A stretch of DNA of 64,000 nt from Streptomyces antibioticus (GTDB taxonomy: Bacteria; Actinomycetota; Actinomycetes; Streptomycetales; Streptomycetaceae): positions 62,001-126,000 of the forward strand of contig NZ_KQ948423.1 in the NCBI RefSeq assembly GCF_001514065.1, read 5' to 3'. Shown here piece after piece: positions 24,829 through 35,418 of the stretch. Both the position numbers and the translations under genes were made by a program. Position 1 is the stretch's first letter. Every line of letters starts with the position of its first letter. The notes under the pieces were generated by a model that saw nothing but the letters and a program-made list of their open reading frames with translations, was not told where the DNA came from and searched no databases.

Positions 24829-25518
24829 ATGACTACCGGGGTACGGCGAAGAATGGGAGTCGAGGAGCGGCGGCAGCAGTTGATCGGCGTCGCCCTCGAA
24901 CTGTTCAGCCAGCGCTCACCCGATGACGTGTCCATCGACGAGATAGCGGCCGCCGCGGGCATCTCGCGCCCGTTGGTCTACCACTACTTCCCCGGCAAAC
25001 TCAGCCTGTACGAGGCCGCGTTGAAGCGCGCGGCGGACGATCTGGCGGGCCGGTTCGTCGAGCCGCAGGAAGGGCCGCTGGGGCTCCGGCTGCTCCGGGT
25101 CATGCGGCGCTTCTTCGACTTCGTCGACGAGCACGGGCCCGGTTTCGCGGCCCTGATGCGCGGCGGCCCGGCGGTCGGCTCCTCGGCGACCAACGCGCTC
25201 ATCGACTCCGTACGGCAGGCCGCATACGACCAGATCCTGTCGCATCTGGGCATCACCGACCCGCCCGCACGACTGGAACTGGTCGTCCGCTCCTGGATCT
25301 CGCTCGCCGAGTCGACGGCACTGATCTGGCTGGACGGCCGGCGCATCCCGCGCGGCGAGCTGGAGGCGCAGCTCGTGCGCGACTTCGCGGCGCTCGCCGC
25401 GGTCAGCGCCGCGTACGACGAGGAGATGGGGGCGCTGATGCGCGTCATGCTCCGCAACGAGCCGCCCGACGGCCCGTTCGCCGACCTGGTGGGCCGGCTG
25501 ATCGCGCTGGCGTCCTAG
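24829..25518 (+). CDS. TetR-family regulator
   Basis: A 229-residue TetR protein. The N-terminal helix-turn-helix is clear (ALELFSQRSPDDVSIDEIAA, then AGISRPLVYHYFPGKLSLYE). The C-terminal ligand domain, with RFFDFVDEHGPGFAALMRGG, fits the TetR_C class of regulators of lipid or hydrophobic-compound genes. It follows the diiron/reductase operon by 80 bases on the same strand and probably controls that operon and itself; two palindromes lie between. The stop is 7 bases from the convergent tautomerase gene. Confidence 0.9.
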   Translation: MTTGVRRRMGVEERRQQLIGVALELFSQRSPDDVSIDEIAAAAGISRPLVYHYFPGKLSLYEAALKRAADDLAGRFVEPQEGPLGLRLLRVMRRFFDFVDEHGPGFAALMRGGPAVGSSATNALIDSVRQAAYDQILSHLGITDPPARLELVVRSWISLAESTALIWLDGRRIPRGELEAQLVRDFAALAAVSAAYDEEMGALMRVMLRNEPPDGPFADLVGRLIALAS

Positions 25519-25525
25519 GTCTGCC

Positions 25526-25885
25526 CTAGAACTTGCGGTAGGAGGCGTCGAGTTCGCGGACCTCGGCGGAGGCGTGGAGCACGGTGTCCGGGTCGACCTC
25601 GATGTGCTTGCGCAGCAGTTCGAGGACCGCTTCCGTCAGCTTGGCCTTGGTCTCCTCGGTGCGTCCGGTGAGCAGGCCGAGAGTGACATGGACGACCGCG
25701 TGGCCGAGCTCATCGGGGTCCTCGTATCCGAAGGCCGTGTCCTCGCTCGCCCGGAACTGCGTCTTGCACGCCTCCGGCTTCGCCGCCGCGATCTCGACCG
25801 TCGCCTCGTGCAGCGCCCGGGCGAAACCGGCCCGGTCGAAAACGGCGGAGATCGTCCGGGAGTAGTCGACGGTGATCTGCGGCAT
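25526..25885 (-). CDS. Tautomerase-fold protein, CHMI-like
   Basis: A 119-residue protein like 5-carboxymethyl-2-hydroxymuconate isomerase of the tautomerase superfamily. It begins Met-Pro-Gln-Ile, so removal of Met leaves the catalytic N-terminal Pro; this fixes ATG 25885 over GTG 25891, and AGGAG lies 5 bases upstream of it. Family stretches include HAVVHVTLGLLTGRTEETKA. The fold catalyses keto-enol isomerisation in aromatic degradation, but no homoprotocatechuate genes are nearby, so the real substrate is open. It converges on the TetR gene. Confidence 0.85.
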   Translation of the reverse strand: MPQITVDYSRTISAVFDRAGFARALHEATVEIAAAKPEACKTQFRASEDTAFGYEDPDELGHAVVHVTLGLLTGRTEETKAKLTEAVLELLRKHIEVDPDTVLHASAEVRELDASYRKF

Positions 25886-25912
25886 GGGCACTCCTGTTCT
25901 AGGCCAAGGGCC

Positions 25913-27535
25913 TCAGCCTAGCCGCAGCGCCAGCATCGCGATGTCGTCCTCGCGGTCGTGGCCGAAGGAGGCCAGCAGGGTGTCGCACAGGGCGTCCAGG
26001 CCGGGCAGGGAGCCGACGGCGGCCGCACGGAGCTGTTCCATGGAGACCGAGAGGTCGGTGCCGCGGGTCTCGATCAGGCCGTCGGTGACCATGAGGAGCC
26101 GGTCGGTGGGTTCGAGGAAGAGCTCGGTGACGGGCGGGTGGGGCAGACCGATGCCGAGCAGCGGTCCGGTCGCCTTGACGTAGTCGGCGCTGCCGTTGTC
26201 ACGGACGATCAGCGGCGGGATGTGGCCCGCGTTGGCCACCTGGGTGCGCCCGGTGGCGGGGTCGACGAGGGCCAGGCAGACGGTGGCCGTGAGGTCGGGG
26301 TGGTAGCGCTGGAGCATCCGGTCGAGGCGCTCGGCGAGCACACACGGGTCGCTCTCCTCGACGGCGTAGGCGCGCAGCGCGTGCCGGATCTCCACCATGA
26401 CGGTCGCCGCGTCCAGCGAGTGCCCGACGACGTCACCGACCGCGGTGAGGACGCCCTCCGACGTAGGCAGCGCGGCGTAGAAGTCGCCGCCGATCTCGGT
26501 CTCCGTGGACGCGGGCACATAGCGGACCACGACGTTCACGCCGGGCAGCTCGGGCAGCCGGTGCGGCTGGGGCAGGAAGCTGTGCTGGAGGGTGAGGGCG
26601 ACATGCCGCTCCACCTGGTACATGAGCAGGGGTTCGGCGGCGTACGCGGTGGCCTGGGTCAGCTGGGCCAGCAAGCTCTCGCGCTCGGGGCCCATCCGCC
26701 GCATCCCGCGCGCGGGCGCGGCCAGGCACACCGTGGCCCTGCCGTCCTGTGTGTGGACGAGCGCCAGCCGGGCGTCGTGCTCGACCCCGGGCCGGAAGTA
26801 CCCGGCCGGCCACAGCGGCGCGGGCACCGTCGTGAGCTGCACCCCGCCGCCCTGCCCCCGGGTGAGCCGCCGCAGCAGTGCGGCCACCCTCCGATCGGCC
26901 CCGCCGTCCGGCAGGGCGACCGGAACGCGGTCCCGGGACAGGCCCCGGTACAGCCGGTCCCCCTGGTCCAGGACGAAGACGACGGCGGGCGTGCCGGTGA
27001 CCCGCGAGATGCCCTCGGCGGCCGCGTCGGTGAGTTCCTGCAAGGAGCGCGCCGCCTGGATGGTGACGATCGTCTCCGACAGCAGGGTCAGCCGTCGTAC
27101 CAGCGCCCGGTCGTCGGCCCGCACCCGTGCGTTGCGCACGGCGGCCCGGACCACCGCCTCGATCTCCAGGGGCTCGGCGGGCACCCGCAGATAGGACTCG
27201 GATCCCGCGTCCAGGCCCTCGCAGCAGTCGACCGGCGCCACCTGGGCGGCGGAGAAGTGCACGACGGGCAGCCCGGCCGTGTACGGCCGCTCCTTGAAGG
27301 CGCGGCACAGGTCGAAGCCGCTCATGTCCGGCAGCCCCACGTCGACGAGGGCCACGTCCGGCAGGGTGCCCTTGCGTCGCCGTACGTCGAGTTCGGCAAG
27401 CGCTTCGCCACCGCTGGCGACCGACACGACGCGGTGCCCCGCCCGGCTCAGCAGGGTGCCCATCGCGTAGCGGCTTGCTTCCGCATCGTCCACGACCATG
27501 ACGGTCGTGCCTGTCAGGTTTCCGTCGACGTCCAT
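25913..27535 (-). CDS. Receiver-GAF-SpoIIE (PP2C) phosphatase
   Basis: A 540-residue signalling protein. A receiver domain covers about residues 8-130 (D16/D17, phospho-acceptor D65 in VDVGLPD). A GAF-like middle (about 150-310) follows, then a SpoIIE-type PP2C phosphatase (about 320-540) with GGDFYAALP, GDVVGHSLDAATVM, VTDGLIETR and REDDIAMLAL, all metal ligands present. Such proteins dephosphorylate anti-sigma antagonists. In the receiver, the usual Lys-Pro of strand 5 reads RVPAEP (Val for Lys), which may alter switching. The start ATG 27535 has only a weak ribosome site. No anti-sigma gene is adjacent. Confidence 0.88.
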   Translation of the reverse strand: MDVDGNLTGTTVMVVDDAEASRYAMGTLLSRAGHRVVSVASGGEALAELDVRRRKGTLPDVALVDVGLPDMSGFDLCRAFKERPYTAGLPVVHFSAAQVAPVDCCEGLDAGSESYLRVPAEPLEIEAVVRAAVRNARVRADDRALVRRLTLLSETIVTIQAARSLQELTDAAAEGISRVTGTPAVVFVLDQGDRLYRGLSRDRVPVALPDGGADRRVAALLRRLTRGQGGGVQLTTVPAPLWPAGYFRPGVEHDARLALVHTQDGRATVCLAAPARGMRRMGPERESLLAQLTQATAYAAEPLLMYQVERHVALTLQHSFLPQPHRLPELPGVNVVVRYVPASTETEIGGDFYAALPTSEGVLTAVGDVVGHSLDAATVMVEIRHALRAYAVEESDPCVLAERLDRMLQRYHPDLTATVCLALVDPATGRTQVANAGHIPPLIVRDNGSADYVKATGPLLGIGLPHPPVTELFLEPTDRLLMVTDGLIETRGTDLSVSMEQLRAAAVGSLPGLDALCDTLLASFGHDREDDIAMLALRLG

Positions 27536-27607
27536 GTGTGCAGAGCCCTCGGACAACACAGTGGGGCAGACCCGGATCGAGTCTGCCCCACCAAGGTAAT
27601 GCCCTTG

Positions 27608-30600
27608 TCAGGACTTGCGGGTGAATACCGCCACAGTGCGTCCCGGAACGGCGAAGGTGCCCGAAACCCGCTCGTACGAAGACCGCTTGACGGTAGAGTC
27701 CGCGCCCGTCGCCTGGACCTCGTGGAGCGCGTACGCGGTCCCCGCCAGCGCGGCCACCCGCTGCTCCTGCGCCTGTGGCGTGGCGTTGAACACCACGACC
27801 AGGTCACCGAGTCGCATGGTGATCACGCCCGGCGTCTCGTCCTTCCCGGACAGCGGGAAGGACAGCTTCGACTGCACCTGTGCGGCCGTGTCCAGGGAGA
27901 AATCGGCCTCCGTCGAACGGATCTTCAACAGATCCCGGTACGCCGCCGAGGTCCCCTCGATCTGCTCGCAGCCGACCTTCACCTGGCCCAGCAGAGGCTT
28001 TGCGTACGACCACTTGGACTCGTTGTCGGCCGCCATCGGCAGACCCCGGCCGAAGCCGTTGCCGTCCGCGCAGTTCCAGTGGATGGCGTTGAACCAGTCG
28101 CCGCTGTCGTAGGAGTTGCGGTCCAGGGACTTGGAGCGCAGCAGGTCGGTGCCCGCCTGGGAGAGGGCCGGGCCCTGCGAGAGGGTGGCCGTCGCCAGGG
28201 CGAGGACCTGCATCCGGGCGCGGTCGTCGGCGCTGGTCGTGGCGGGCAGCTTGTACGTCAGCGCGTCGAACAGGGACTCGTTGTCGTGCGCGTCGGCGTA
28301 GGCGAGGGCGTCGCCGGGCGCGTCCGCGTACCCGGCGGGCTGACCGTTGTAGTCGACCTGGGCGCCGGTGACCTGCTTGCCGTCGGTGTCGGTGAAGGCG
28401 TACTTCGCGAGGTTGCCGCTCAGCCCCACCTTGATGAGGTCCTGGTAGTGCAGAAGCCGGGCCTTCTGCTCGGCCGAGGTGCCGTTGCTCTTCGAGGAGT
28501 TGGGGTCGGTGTAGAGACCGGACGCGAAGCCCTGGACGCTCGGGTCCTCGTCGAAGGGCCCGCCGCCGCGCACCGCGTCACGGGCCCGGTCGGAGAAGGT
28601 GGCGATGCCGGTGCCGGCCATGTTCTTCTGCGTGGCCTGCACGAAGCGGGCGTCGTCGGCGACCTCGCCGAAGTTCCAGCCCTCGCCGTACAGGATGATC
28701 TTCTTGCCGTCGACGCCGTCCTTGGCGAGGGTCAGCCCGTCGAGGGCCTTCCTGACCGCCAGGATGTTGGCCTTCGGGTGGTGGCCCATGAGATCGAAGC
28801 GGAAGCCGTCGACCTTGTACTCCTTGGCCCAGGTGACGATCGAGTCGACGACCAGCTTGCCCATCATCGCGTTCTCGGTCGCGGTGTTGGCGCAGCAGGT
28901 GCTGTTGGCGACCGAACCGTCGGCGAGGAGCCGCTGGTAGTAGCCGGGGACGATCCGGTCGAGGACGGAGGTGTCCGCCTGCCCGCTCGCCGCCGTGTGG
29001 TTGTAGACGACGTCCATGACGACCCGCAGACCGTCACCGTTGAGCGCCTTGACCATCTTGCGGAACTCGACCGTGCGCCCGGTGCCGTCCGGGTCGGTGG
29101 CGTAGGAACCCTCGGGGACCGTGTAGTGGTACGGGTCGTAGCCCCAGTTGAAGGCGTCCTTCGCGGCGGTCTTCGCGACGCACTCCTGCTGCTTGTCGGA
29201 GTCGGCCGGGTAGGAGGCGAGATCGCAGTCGGGGGTCGCCTGGTCGGACTTCTTCTCGGGGATCGTCGCGATGTCGAAGGCGGGCAGCAGATGCACGTAC
29301 GACGTGCCCGACTTCGCCAGCTCCCGCAGGTGCCGGGAGCCGTCGCTGTTCTTGTCGGTGAAGGCGAGGTACGTGCCCTTGTCCTTCGCGGCCACCGTCT
29401 TGTCGGCGATCGAGAAGTCCCGGATGTGCAGCTCCTGGATCTGCGCGTCCTTGAGCGGGGTGGCCTTCGGCTTGGTGTACGACCTCCAGCCCGCCGGGGC
29501 CAGCGACTTGTCGTCGAGGTCGACGACGAGGCTGCGCGCGGAGTCGGTGGTCAGGGCGACCGAGTAGGGGTCGGTGACCTTGTTGGTGACGACCTTCCGG
29601 ACGCTGGGCGCCCAGACCCTGACGACGTACCGGTACTCCTTGCCCTTCCAGGACTTGGGGCCGGTGACGGACCAGACGCCCGTCTTCGTGTCGCGCTTCA
29701 TGGCGACGGTGGAGCCGTCGAGTTCCAGCTTCACGGACTGCGCGGTCGGCGCCCAGACCGAGAGCGTCGGACGGCCCTTGCTGAACGTCGGCCCGAGATT
29801 CGCCTTCGTCGCCGCGTCCGCGTACAGGTCGTCGAGGACGCCGGCGATCTGGACGCCGGTCGCCGCGAGGACGGCACCGTTCGCGGCCCGCTGGGAGGCG
29901 ACGACCTGACCGCTGAGGGCCTCACGGACCCGGTCGCGGTCACGGGGGTCGACGGTCCACGCGGTGTACGCCTTCAGATGCGGGAACTTCCCCTTCTGGA
30001 CGTCGGTGAGGCTCGTCTTCGTCAGCCGCAGCCAGCGCTCGTCGTCGCTGGTCAGCGCACCGTCCTTGACCGTGATCGAACCGTCGCGGCTGTAGAGGAG
30101 CTGGGTGGAGGCGGCGGCGTCGGAGCCGTTCCAGGCGACCGTGTTCCGGTCGATCCAGACCGCCTTGGAGGTGGTCAGGTCGAGGGCGGCCGCGGAGCCC
30201 GCGAGCTGCGGGAGCAGGTACTTCTCCTGGCCGTTCAACAGCCACACCTCATGACCGTTGGCCGTGAGGTCGAGCGACTGGTCGGACGGAAGGTCCTTGT
30301 CGTCGCCCTTGTGGATGATGTAACTGAGGCTGGTGGCACCGTCGGTGAGCGGTACCTCGAAAACCGCACCATAGGCGTCAGTCTTCACCGGCTTCAGCGG
30401 GTTCGACCAGTCGGTGGGGTTCGCGGCACCCGTCCAGACGTGCAGCCCCCAGCCGTCGTAGTTCCCGTCGGCGCGGTGGTAGTGGAGGACGGCCTTGGTC
30501 TTGTCCTGCGCCGGATAGTCCGGCTTCTCGGTCAGGACGTCCGTCTTGCCCTGCTCGATCCAGACCTCGCCGGTCTTGGTGACGTCGATCGTGCGGTCGG

Positions 30601-33013
30601 CGGCGACGTCCTTGTTGCCGTCCTTGTCGATGACGAGGAACCCGACGCTGGAGGCGCCGGTCTTCAGCTTGACGTAGGCGAAGGCGCCGTAGGCGTCCCG
30701 GCCGGTGAACGGGTGGCTGGCGGGCCAGTTGGTGGCCTCGCCGTCCGCGAGGTCGCCCCAGGCGTACAGGCCCCAGTCGGCGTAGTCGCCGTCCGCGCGC
30801 TTGTAGTGGACGATCGCGTAGTCGCGGGAGGAGGCGGTGGGGACCTCCTCGGCGGGCGGGGTGCCGGTGGTGGACGCGGCGAGGGCACTCGCGGTGCGTC
30901 CCTGAGAGTCGACGACAACCGCCTTGTAGCGCAGGGCGGTTCCGGCCGGTACGTCCTTGCCGATCACCTGCGTCACCTTGTACGGGGCGTGGTCGGCGGA
31001 GCCGAGCGTCTTCCACGTGCCGTTGCCGACCTGGGCGGCGAAGACGACGCGGTTGAGCTGACCGCCGTCGACGTCGGCGCCGATCTCGACGGTGCCGGTG
31101 GCACCGGCGGCCGGGGCCTTGAGGGTGAGCGTCGGCGCGGTGGCCGACTTGGCGGGCTTGGCCGCCGCCTTGAGGACGATCGCGGAGCCGGCCGGGACGG
31201 TGACGGTGAGCTTCTTGCCGGCGTCGGACTTCACGGAGGCGTCGCCGCCGTAGATGCCCTGGTACGCCATGGCGGCCGAACCGACCCCGAACGTCGCCGA
31301 CTTGGCCTCGCCCGCGTTGTTGAAGGCGACCACGTACTCCTGGCCGGTCTTCGCGTCGGTGCGGGAGAACGCGTACACGCCCGCCCCGTCGGCCGCGTAG
31401 CGCTCGGTCTGGATGCCGTCGGTGAGGGCCGGGTCGGCCTTGCGGAGCTTGGCGAGCGCGCTGATCTGCCGGTACAGCGGTGCGCTCGTGTCGTAGGCGC
31501 TGCTCGCGTGGGTGCGGTCGGTGCCGATCTCGTCGTCGTCGAGGTAGTCGGCGGTCTTCGACGCGAACATCGTCTGGCGGGCGTCCTTGTCGCCGCCGGA
31601 GCCGGTGAAGCCCTGCTCGTCGCCGTAGTAGACGACCGGGTTGCCGCGGCTGAGGAACATCAGCTCGTTGGCGAGCTTGTCCTTGGCGAGCAGTTCGGCG
31701 TCGGTGGCCTTCGGGTTGTCCTGGTTCAGGAAGTACCCGATGCGGCCCATGTCGTGGTTGCCGAGGAAGGTGACCTGCTCGTACGCGTTGGCCTTGTCCG
31801 TCGTGTACTTGTAGTCGTCGCCGAAGACGCTTGCCAGCTTCTGCGCGCTGCCGCCCTGGGAGGCGTACTGCCGTGCCGCCTCCTGGAACGGGAAGTCGAG
31901 CGTGGCGTCGAGGCGGCCCTGGGTGACGTACGGCGAGGTGATCGACGTGTCGGCGGAGTAGACCTCGCCGAACATGAAGAAGTCGTCGCGGCCGTGCCGG
32001 GCGGCGTAGGAGTCGAGGGCGGTGGCCCACTGGGTCCAGAAGTCCATGTCGACGTGCTTCACGGTGTCGATCCGGAAGCCGTCGATGTCGAAGTCCCTGA
32101 CCCACCGCTGGTAGATCTTCTCCATACCGCTGACGACCTCGGGACGCTCGGTCCACAGGTCGTCGAGGCCGGAGAAGTCGCCGTAGGTGGTGGATTCGCC
32201 CGCGTAGGTCGAGTCACCGCGGTTGTGGTACATCGTCGGGTCGTTGAGCCACGACGGGACTTTGTTGTCCTTGGCGGCCTTCGGGGTGCGCGGGAAGGAG
32301 TCGGCGTCGACCTCGGGGAAGTCCCGGGTGCCGCCCGCGTAGTCGGCGTCGTCGAAGGGCTCGCCGTCCTTGGTCAGGTACGGGAACGCGCCTTTGGAGA
32401 GGTAGTCGTAGGACTTCTCTTCATAGTCGACGACGTCGGCGGTGTGGTTGGTGATGACGTCGAAGAAGACCTTCATGCCCTTGGCGTGCGCCTTGGAGAT
32501 GAGGGTTTCGAGGTCCTTGTTGGTCCCGAAGTGCGGGTCGACCTGGGTGAAGTCCGTTATCCAGTAACCGTGGTAACCGGCCGAGGCGTTGGCCCCGGTG
32601 CCCTGCACGGGCTGGTTCTTGAAGATCGGGGCCATCCAGATGGCGGTGGTGCCGAGCCCCTTGATGTAGTCGAGCTTCTTCGTCAGGCCCTTGAGATCGC
32701 CGCCCTGGTAGAAGCCCTTGTCGGTGGGGTCGTAGCCGGTGCTGAGGCGGCTTCCCGTCAGGCCGCCCTTGTCGTTGCCGGTGTCGCCGTTGGCGAAACG
32801 GTCCGGCAGGACGAAGTAGAACTGCTCGCGCGTGGAGTCGTGCCGGGCGGGCTCGGCGGCGAGCTTGGCGTCGGACGGTGGCGGGGGCGGGGTGTCCGCC
32901 CGCGCCGCGAGGGGTTGGACGAGCGCTGCGGCCAGCGCGGTGACGGTGACCGCGGCGACCCGTCCGGCATGGGTGGTACGGCGCCTAGACGGCGTCGGCC
33001 ATCTCGGTATCAC
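27608..33013 (-). CDS. Secreted bifunctional alpha-amylase/pullulanase
   Basis: An 1801-residue secreted enzyme. Order: signal peptide (1-39, ending AARA), GH13 alpha-amylase (about 60-610; nucleophile D316 in DGFRIDT, acid E350, H420-D421), two CBM41-type pullulanase-associated modules (about 730-830 and 838-935, each with HYxRADGxY and WGLxxW), a CBM48-like domain (about 1080-1160), and a second GH13 domain of pullulanase type (about 1180-1800; D1407 in VDGFRFD, E1444 in YGEGWNF, H1576-D1577). Both catalytic sets are intact, so one chain can cut alpha-1,4 and alpha-1,6 bonds of starch or pullulan. Its promoter shares a 45-bp block with the next amylase gene. I recall a similar fused protein as SCO2226. 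Confidence 0.95.
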   Translation of the reverse strand: MIPRWPTPSRRRTTHAGRVAAVTVTALAAALVQPLAARADTPPPPPSDAKLAAEPARHDSTREQFYFVLPDRFANGDTGNDKGGLTGSRLSTGYDPTDKGFYQGGDLKGLTKKLDYIKGLGTTAIWMAPIFKNQPVQGTGANASAGYHGYWITDFTQVDPHFGTNKDLETLISKAHAKGMKVFFDVITNHTADVVDYEEKSYDYLSKGAFPYLTKDGEPFDDADYAGGTRDFPEVDADSFPRTPKAAKDNKVPSWLNDPTMYHNRGDSTYAGESTTYGDFSGLDDLWTERPEVVSGMEKIYQRWVRDFDIDGFRIDTVKHVDMDFWTQWATALDSYAARHGRDDFFMFGEVYSADTSITSPYVTQGRLDATLDFPFQEAARQYASQGGSAQKLASVFGDDYKYTTDKANAYEQVTFLGNHDMGRIGYFLNQDNPKATDAELLAKDKLANELMFLSRGNPVVYYGDEQGFTGSGGDKDARQTMFASKTADYLDDDEIGTDRTHASSAYDTSAPLYRQISALAKLRKADPALTDGIQTERYAADGAGVYAFSRTDAKTGQEYVVAFNNAGEAKSATFGVGSAAMAYQGIYGGDASVKSDAGKKLTVTVPAGSAIVLKAAAKPAKSATAPTLTLKAPAAGATGTVEIGADVDGGQLNRVVFAAQVGNGTWKTLGSADHAPYKVTQVIGKDVPAGTALRYKAVVVDSQGRTASALAASTTGTPPAEEVPTASSRDYAIVHYKRADGDYADWGLYAWGDLADGEATNWPASHPFTGRDAYGAFAYVKLKTGASSVGFLVIDKDGNKDVAADRTIDVTKTGEVWIEQGKTDVLTEKPDYPAQDKTKAVLHYHRADGNYDGWGLHVWTGAANPTDWSNPLKPVKTDAYGAVFEVPLTDGATSLSYIIHKGDDKDLPSDQSLDLTANGHEVWLLNGQEKYLLPQLAGSAAALDLTTSKAVWIDRNTVAWNGSDAAASTQLLYSRDGSITVKDGALTSDDERWLRLTKTSLTDVQKGKFPHLKAYTAWTVDPRDRDRVREALSGQVVASQRAANGAVLAATGVQIAGVLDDLYADAATKANLGPTFSKGRPTLSVWAPTAQSVKLELDGSTVAMKRDTKTGVWSVTGPKSWKGKEYRYVVRVWAPSVRKVVTNKVTDPYSVALTTDSARSLVVDLDDKSLAPAGWRSYTKPKATPLKDAQIQELHIRDFSIADKTVAAKDKGTYLAFTDKNSDGSRHLRELAKSGTSYVHLLPAFDIATIPEKKSDQATPDCDLASYPADSDKQQECVAKTAAKDAFNWGYDPYHYTVPEGSYATDPDGTGRTVEFRKMVKALNGDGLRVVMDVVYNHTAASGQADTSVLDRIVPGYYQRLLADGSVANSTCCANTATENAMMGKLVVDSIVTWAKEYKVDGFRFDLMGHHPKANILAVRKALDGLTLAKDGVDGKKIILYGEGWNFGEVADDARFVQATQKNMAGTGIATFSDRARDAVRGGGPFDEDPSVQGFASGLYTDPNSSKSNGTSAEQKARLLHYQDLIKVGLSGNLAKYAFTDTDGKQVTGAQVDYNGQPAGYADAPGDALAYADAHDNESLFDALTYKLPATTSADDRARMQVLALATATLSQGPALSQAGTDLLRSKSLDRNSYDSGDWFNAIHWNCADGNGFGRGLPMAADNESKWSYAKPLLGQVKVGCEQIEGTSAAYRDLLKIRSTEADFSLDTAAQVQSKLSFPLSGKDETPGVITMRLGDLVVVFNATPQAQEQRVAALAGTAYALHEVQATGADSTVKRSSYERVSGTFAVPGRTVAVFTRKS

Positions 33014-33077
33014 AGATGGACTCCTTGCGATTACGGCTCCAGGTGGGTCCGACCCCGCGCGACCGTATCGCCGCCGT

Positions 33078-33122
33078 AAGGCTTACAGCAAGAGTCGTGA
33101 AAGTAACGGAAAGACCTTTCAC
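33078..33122 (-). promoter_or_regulatory. 45-bp conserved promoter/operator block, amylase-pullulanase
   Basis: This block matches 37 of 45 positions with 34598-34642 before the alpha-amylase gene and sits at the same distance from the start (65 versus 66 bases). It contains GAAAGACCTT, also found before malE (40701-40710). The rest of the 136-bp gap shows nothing further. Confidence 0.7.
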
Positions 33123-33149
33123 ATGACTTCTTCAGCCGTCTCGGGATGT

Positions 33150-34532
33150 TCAGCAGCTGGACTTGCCGCTGTAGATCGCGAGGGCGGTGTTGGCGCCGAG
33201 GGTGGCGGTGAACTGTCCGCTGGAGTTCACGGTGACGGTCGTGTTGTTCTGGACGTTGCAGTATGTGCCCGCGGCGAGCGAGGTCTGGTACGTCCGGCTC
33301 AGGCTGCCCGACTCGTGGTTGATCGCCACGAACCCCTTGCTGCCCCGCCCGAACGCGATCGCGTCGCCGCCGTTGTCCCACCAGTTGGTGACGGCCGTGC
33401 CGCGTACGGCGTTGCGGAAGGCGACCATGCGGATGATCTCCGGCCAGGCGTGCTGGCACTTCCAGCCGTCCTGCCAACAGGCGTTCACCGTGCCGCCGTT
33501 GGGCGGACCGGCGTCCGTGTCCGACCACTCGTAGCCGGAGTTGATGTCCGGGGCGCCGTACGGGTAGGCGAGCATGAAGACGTTGGCGAGGGTGTAGTTC
33601 GCGCCGTCCTTGTAGTTGAGGGTCGAGCCGTTGCGCTCGGTGTCGTGGTTGTCGACGAAGACGCCGGCGACCGAGCTGCTCATGTACCCCCAGCCCTCGC
33701 CGTAGTTCTTCAGATAGGCGAGGTTCTCGTTGTTGAAGACCCGCTTGAGGTCGTAGGCGTAACGGAACTCCTGGACGTCCCCGTTGCCCGTGTACTCGGT
33801 GGGTTGGACGGCCTCGCCGCTGCCGTAGATGACCTCCTGCTTCCAGTACACGGAGGTGTTGGACAGGCGCGACTTGATGTTGGCGAGGTCGGTCGCCGGG
33901 ATGTGCTTCGCCGCGTCGATGCGGAAGCCGTCGACGCCGTAGCCGAGCAGGGAGTTCATGTAGCCGGCGATGGCGGAACGGACGTACTCCTCACCGGTGT
34001 CCAGGTCGGCGAGGCCGACGAGTTCGCAGTTCTGGACGTTGGCGCGGTTGGTGTAGTCGGTGATGGTGGCTGTGCAGTCGTCGAAGTCGTAGGAGGAGTA
34101 CAGCCCGGGGTAGTTGTACTTGCTGTACGACGACCCGCCCGTGCCGGTGCCGCTGCCCGCCGACATGTGGTTGACGACGGTGTCCACGACGACCTTCACC
34201 CCGGCCGCGTGACACGTGTCCACCATGTTCTTGAAGGCGGTGGCGTCACCGAGGCGACCGGCGATCTTGTAGCTGACGGGCTGGTACGACGTCCACCACT
34301 GCGAGCCCTGGATGTGCTCGGCGGGCGGGGAGACCTGGACATAGCCGTATCCGGCGGGGCCGAGGGTGTTGGTGCACTCCTTGGCGACCGAGGCGAACTT
34401 CCACTCGAACAGGACGGCGGTCACGTCCTTGGTGCCGGGCGGGGAGGCGACGGCGGGAGTGGCGGGGGCGACGAGGGCCGCGGCTGCGGCGAGCGCGGTG
34501 AGGGATGCGCTGGCTGGCCATCTCGATATCAC
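33150..34532 (-). CDS. aml: Secreted alpha-amylase (GH13), no starch-binding domain
   Basis: A 460-residue secreted alpha-amylase. The signal peptide ends near residue 30 (PAVAS). The catalytic barrel shows [10 protein letters not shown] (region I), [12 protein letters not shown] with nucleophile D206, acid E233 in WKQEVIYG, and FVDNHDTER with H296-D297. An all-beta C domain ends at the stop. Many Streptomyces amylases carry a further CBM20 starch-binding domain of about 100 residues; this one lacks it, so raw-starch binding may rely on the neighbouring pullulanase fusion with its CBM41 modules. It is transcribed alone, with a promoter block shared with the amylase-pullulanase gene, pointing to control by MalR. 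Confidence 0.95.
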   Translation of the reverse strand: MISRWPASASLTALAAAAALVAPATPAVASPPGTKDVTAVLFEWKFASVAKECTNTLGPAGYGYVQVSPPAEHIQGSQWWTSYQPVSYKIAGRLGDATAFKNMVDTCHAAGVKVVVDTVVNHMSAGSGTGTGGSSYSKYNYPGLYSSYDFDDCTATITDYTNRANVQNCELVGLADLDTGEEYVRSAIAGYMNSLLGYGVDGFRIDAAKHIPATDLANIKSRLSNTSVYWKQEVIYGSGEAVQPTEYTGNGDVQEFRYAYDLKRVFNNENLAYLKNYGEGWGYMSSSVAGVFVDNHDTERNGSTLNYKDGANYTLANVFMLAYPYGAPDINSGYEWSDTDAGPPNGGTVNACWQDGWKCQHAWPEIIRMVAFRNAVRGTAVTNWWDNGGDAIAFGRGSKGFVAINHESGSLSRTYQTSLAAGTYCNVQNNTTVTVNSSGQFTATLGANTALAIYSGKSSC

Positions 34533-34597
34533 GTGGGGCTCCTTGCGGGACGGCCGGGCGTCTTTGCCCGGCGCCGGCGTGAAGGTACCCCTAACGC

Positions 34598-34642
34598 AAG
34601 GTTTACAGCAAGGGACTTGAAACTCACGGCAAGAACTTTCAC
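34598..34642 (-). promoter_or_regulatory. 45-bp conserved promoter/operator block, alpha-amylase
   Basis: Second copy of the block at 33078-33122 (37 of 45 identical), 66 bases before the amylase start. On the gene strand it carries GTGAAAG, TTTCAAG and CTTGCTGTAAACCTT elements. It is a likely binding region for the LacI-type MalR and for RNA polymerase. Confidence 0.7.
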
Positions 34643-34675
34643 AAGCTCTGCCGGCGTGCGCTGCCCCTCCCGGGC

Positions 34676-35242
34676 TCAGCGCTGGCTGGCCGGCCTGCCC
34701 GGCAGGTCGGCACGGGTGCCCGCACAGTCGTAGACGATCTCCACCGAGCCGCCGGGCAGCGCCCGTTGGCTGCGGAAGGTCAGCCCGGTGTCGGCGTCGA
34801 GCGCGGGTGTCAGCCGGGTGCCGCTGCCGAACAGCAGGGGCACGACGACCAGTTCGAGGCGGTCGAGGGCGCCGAGGGCGTGGAAGGTGCCGATCGTGCG
34901 CGGGCCGCCGACGAGGTGGACGTCGCCGCCTTTGTTGGCCGCGCGGATCTTCTCCAGCAGTCGTACCGGATCGCTGTCGGTGGTGACATGGTCCGGGGTG
35001 CCTTCCGGGCGGTGCGAGCCGAGGACGAACACGTCGAGGTCCGGCCAGGGCCAGCGGTCGTTGTTCAGCGCCGGCTCGAAGGTGGTGCGGCCCATGAGCG
35101 CGGCCTCGCAGCCCTCCAGGAACTCCCGGATGCCGTGGCTCTCGCCGGAGACGAAGGCGGGGTCGGCGGTGTGGGCGGGCCAGCCGTGCGGCGTGGTGAC
35201 ATAGCCGTCGGCACTCGTGCTCTGGCGGGCGCGGATCTGCAT
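34676..35242 (-). CDS. Dihydrofolate-reductase-family protein (RibD C-like)
   Basis: A 188-residue protein of the RibD C-terminal/DHFR-like fold: [17 protein letters not shown] at the start, [28 protein letters not shown] and [13 protein letters not shown]. Such small NAD(P)H reductases are widespread in actinobacteria; few have known substrates and this one is probably not a true DHFR, because those are shorter and have other active-site residues. ATG 35242 has GAGGAG upstream; the frame beyond it is open but not conserved-looking. It interrupts the starch locus and shows no link to sugar use. Confidence 0.85.
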   Translation of the reverse strand: MQIRARQSTSADGYVTTPHGWPAHTADPAFVSGESHGIREFLEGCEAALMGRTTFEPALNNDRWPWPDLDVFVLGSHRPEGTPDHVTTDSDPVRLLEKIRAANKGGDVHLVGGPRTIGTFHALGALDRLELVVVPLLFGSGTRLTPALDADTGLTFRSQRALPGGSVEIVYDCAGTRADLPGRPASQR

Positions 35243-35363
35243 GATCTCTCCTCGGGACGGGGGCGCCGGTCGCGCCCTTCTACCCAAGCGTCGATCGAGG
35301 AGCGGGCCCATCGACACGCCAACGGAATAGCCGACGGAAGGATCTTCGGTCACCCGGGAAAAT

Positions 35364-35403
35364 CACCGGGCCCCCGCTGCCCGAAGGCGGCGGGGGCCCG
35401 GTG
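35364..35403 (-). terminator. Terminator of the malEFG-aglA operon
   Basis: Arms 35364-35377 and 35390-35403 form a perfect 14-bp stem with a 12-base loop, starting 15 bases after the aglA stop in the direction of transcription. Confidence 0.85.
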
Positions 35404-35418
35404 CGGGTGTGGGCGTGG

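Noticed and set aside
25958-33079. A 2373-codon open frame on the plus strand opposite the phosphatase and amylase-pullulanase genes
   Set aside because: It mirrors real genes with clear domains on the minus strand and encodes only low-complexity Gly/Val/Arg text, as expected from high-GC antisense frames.
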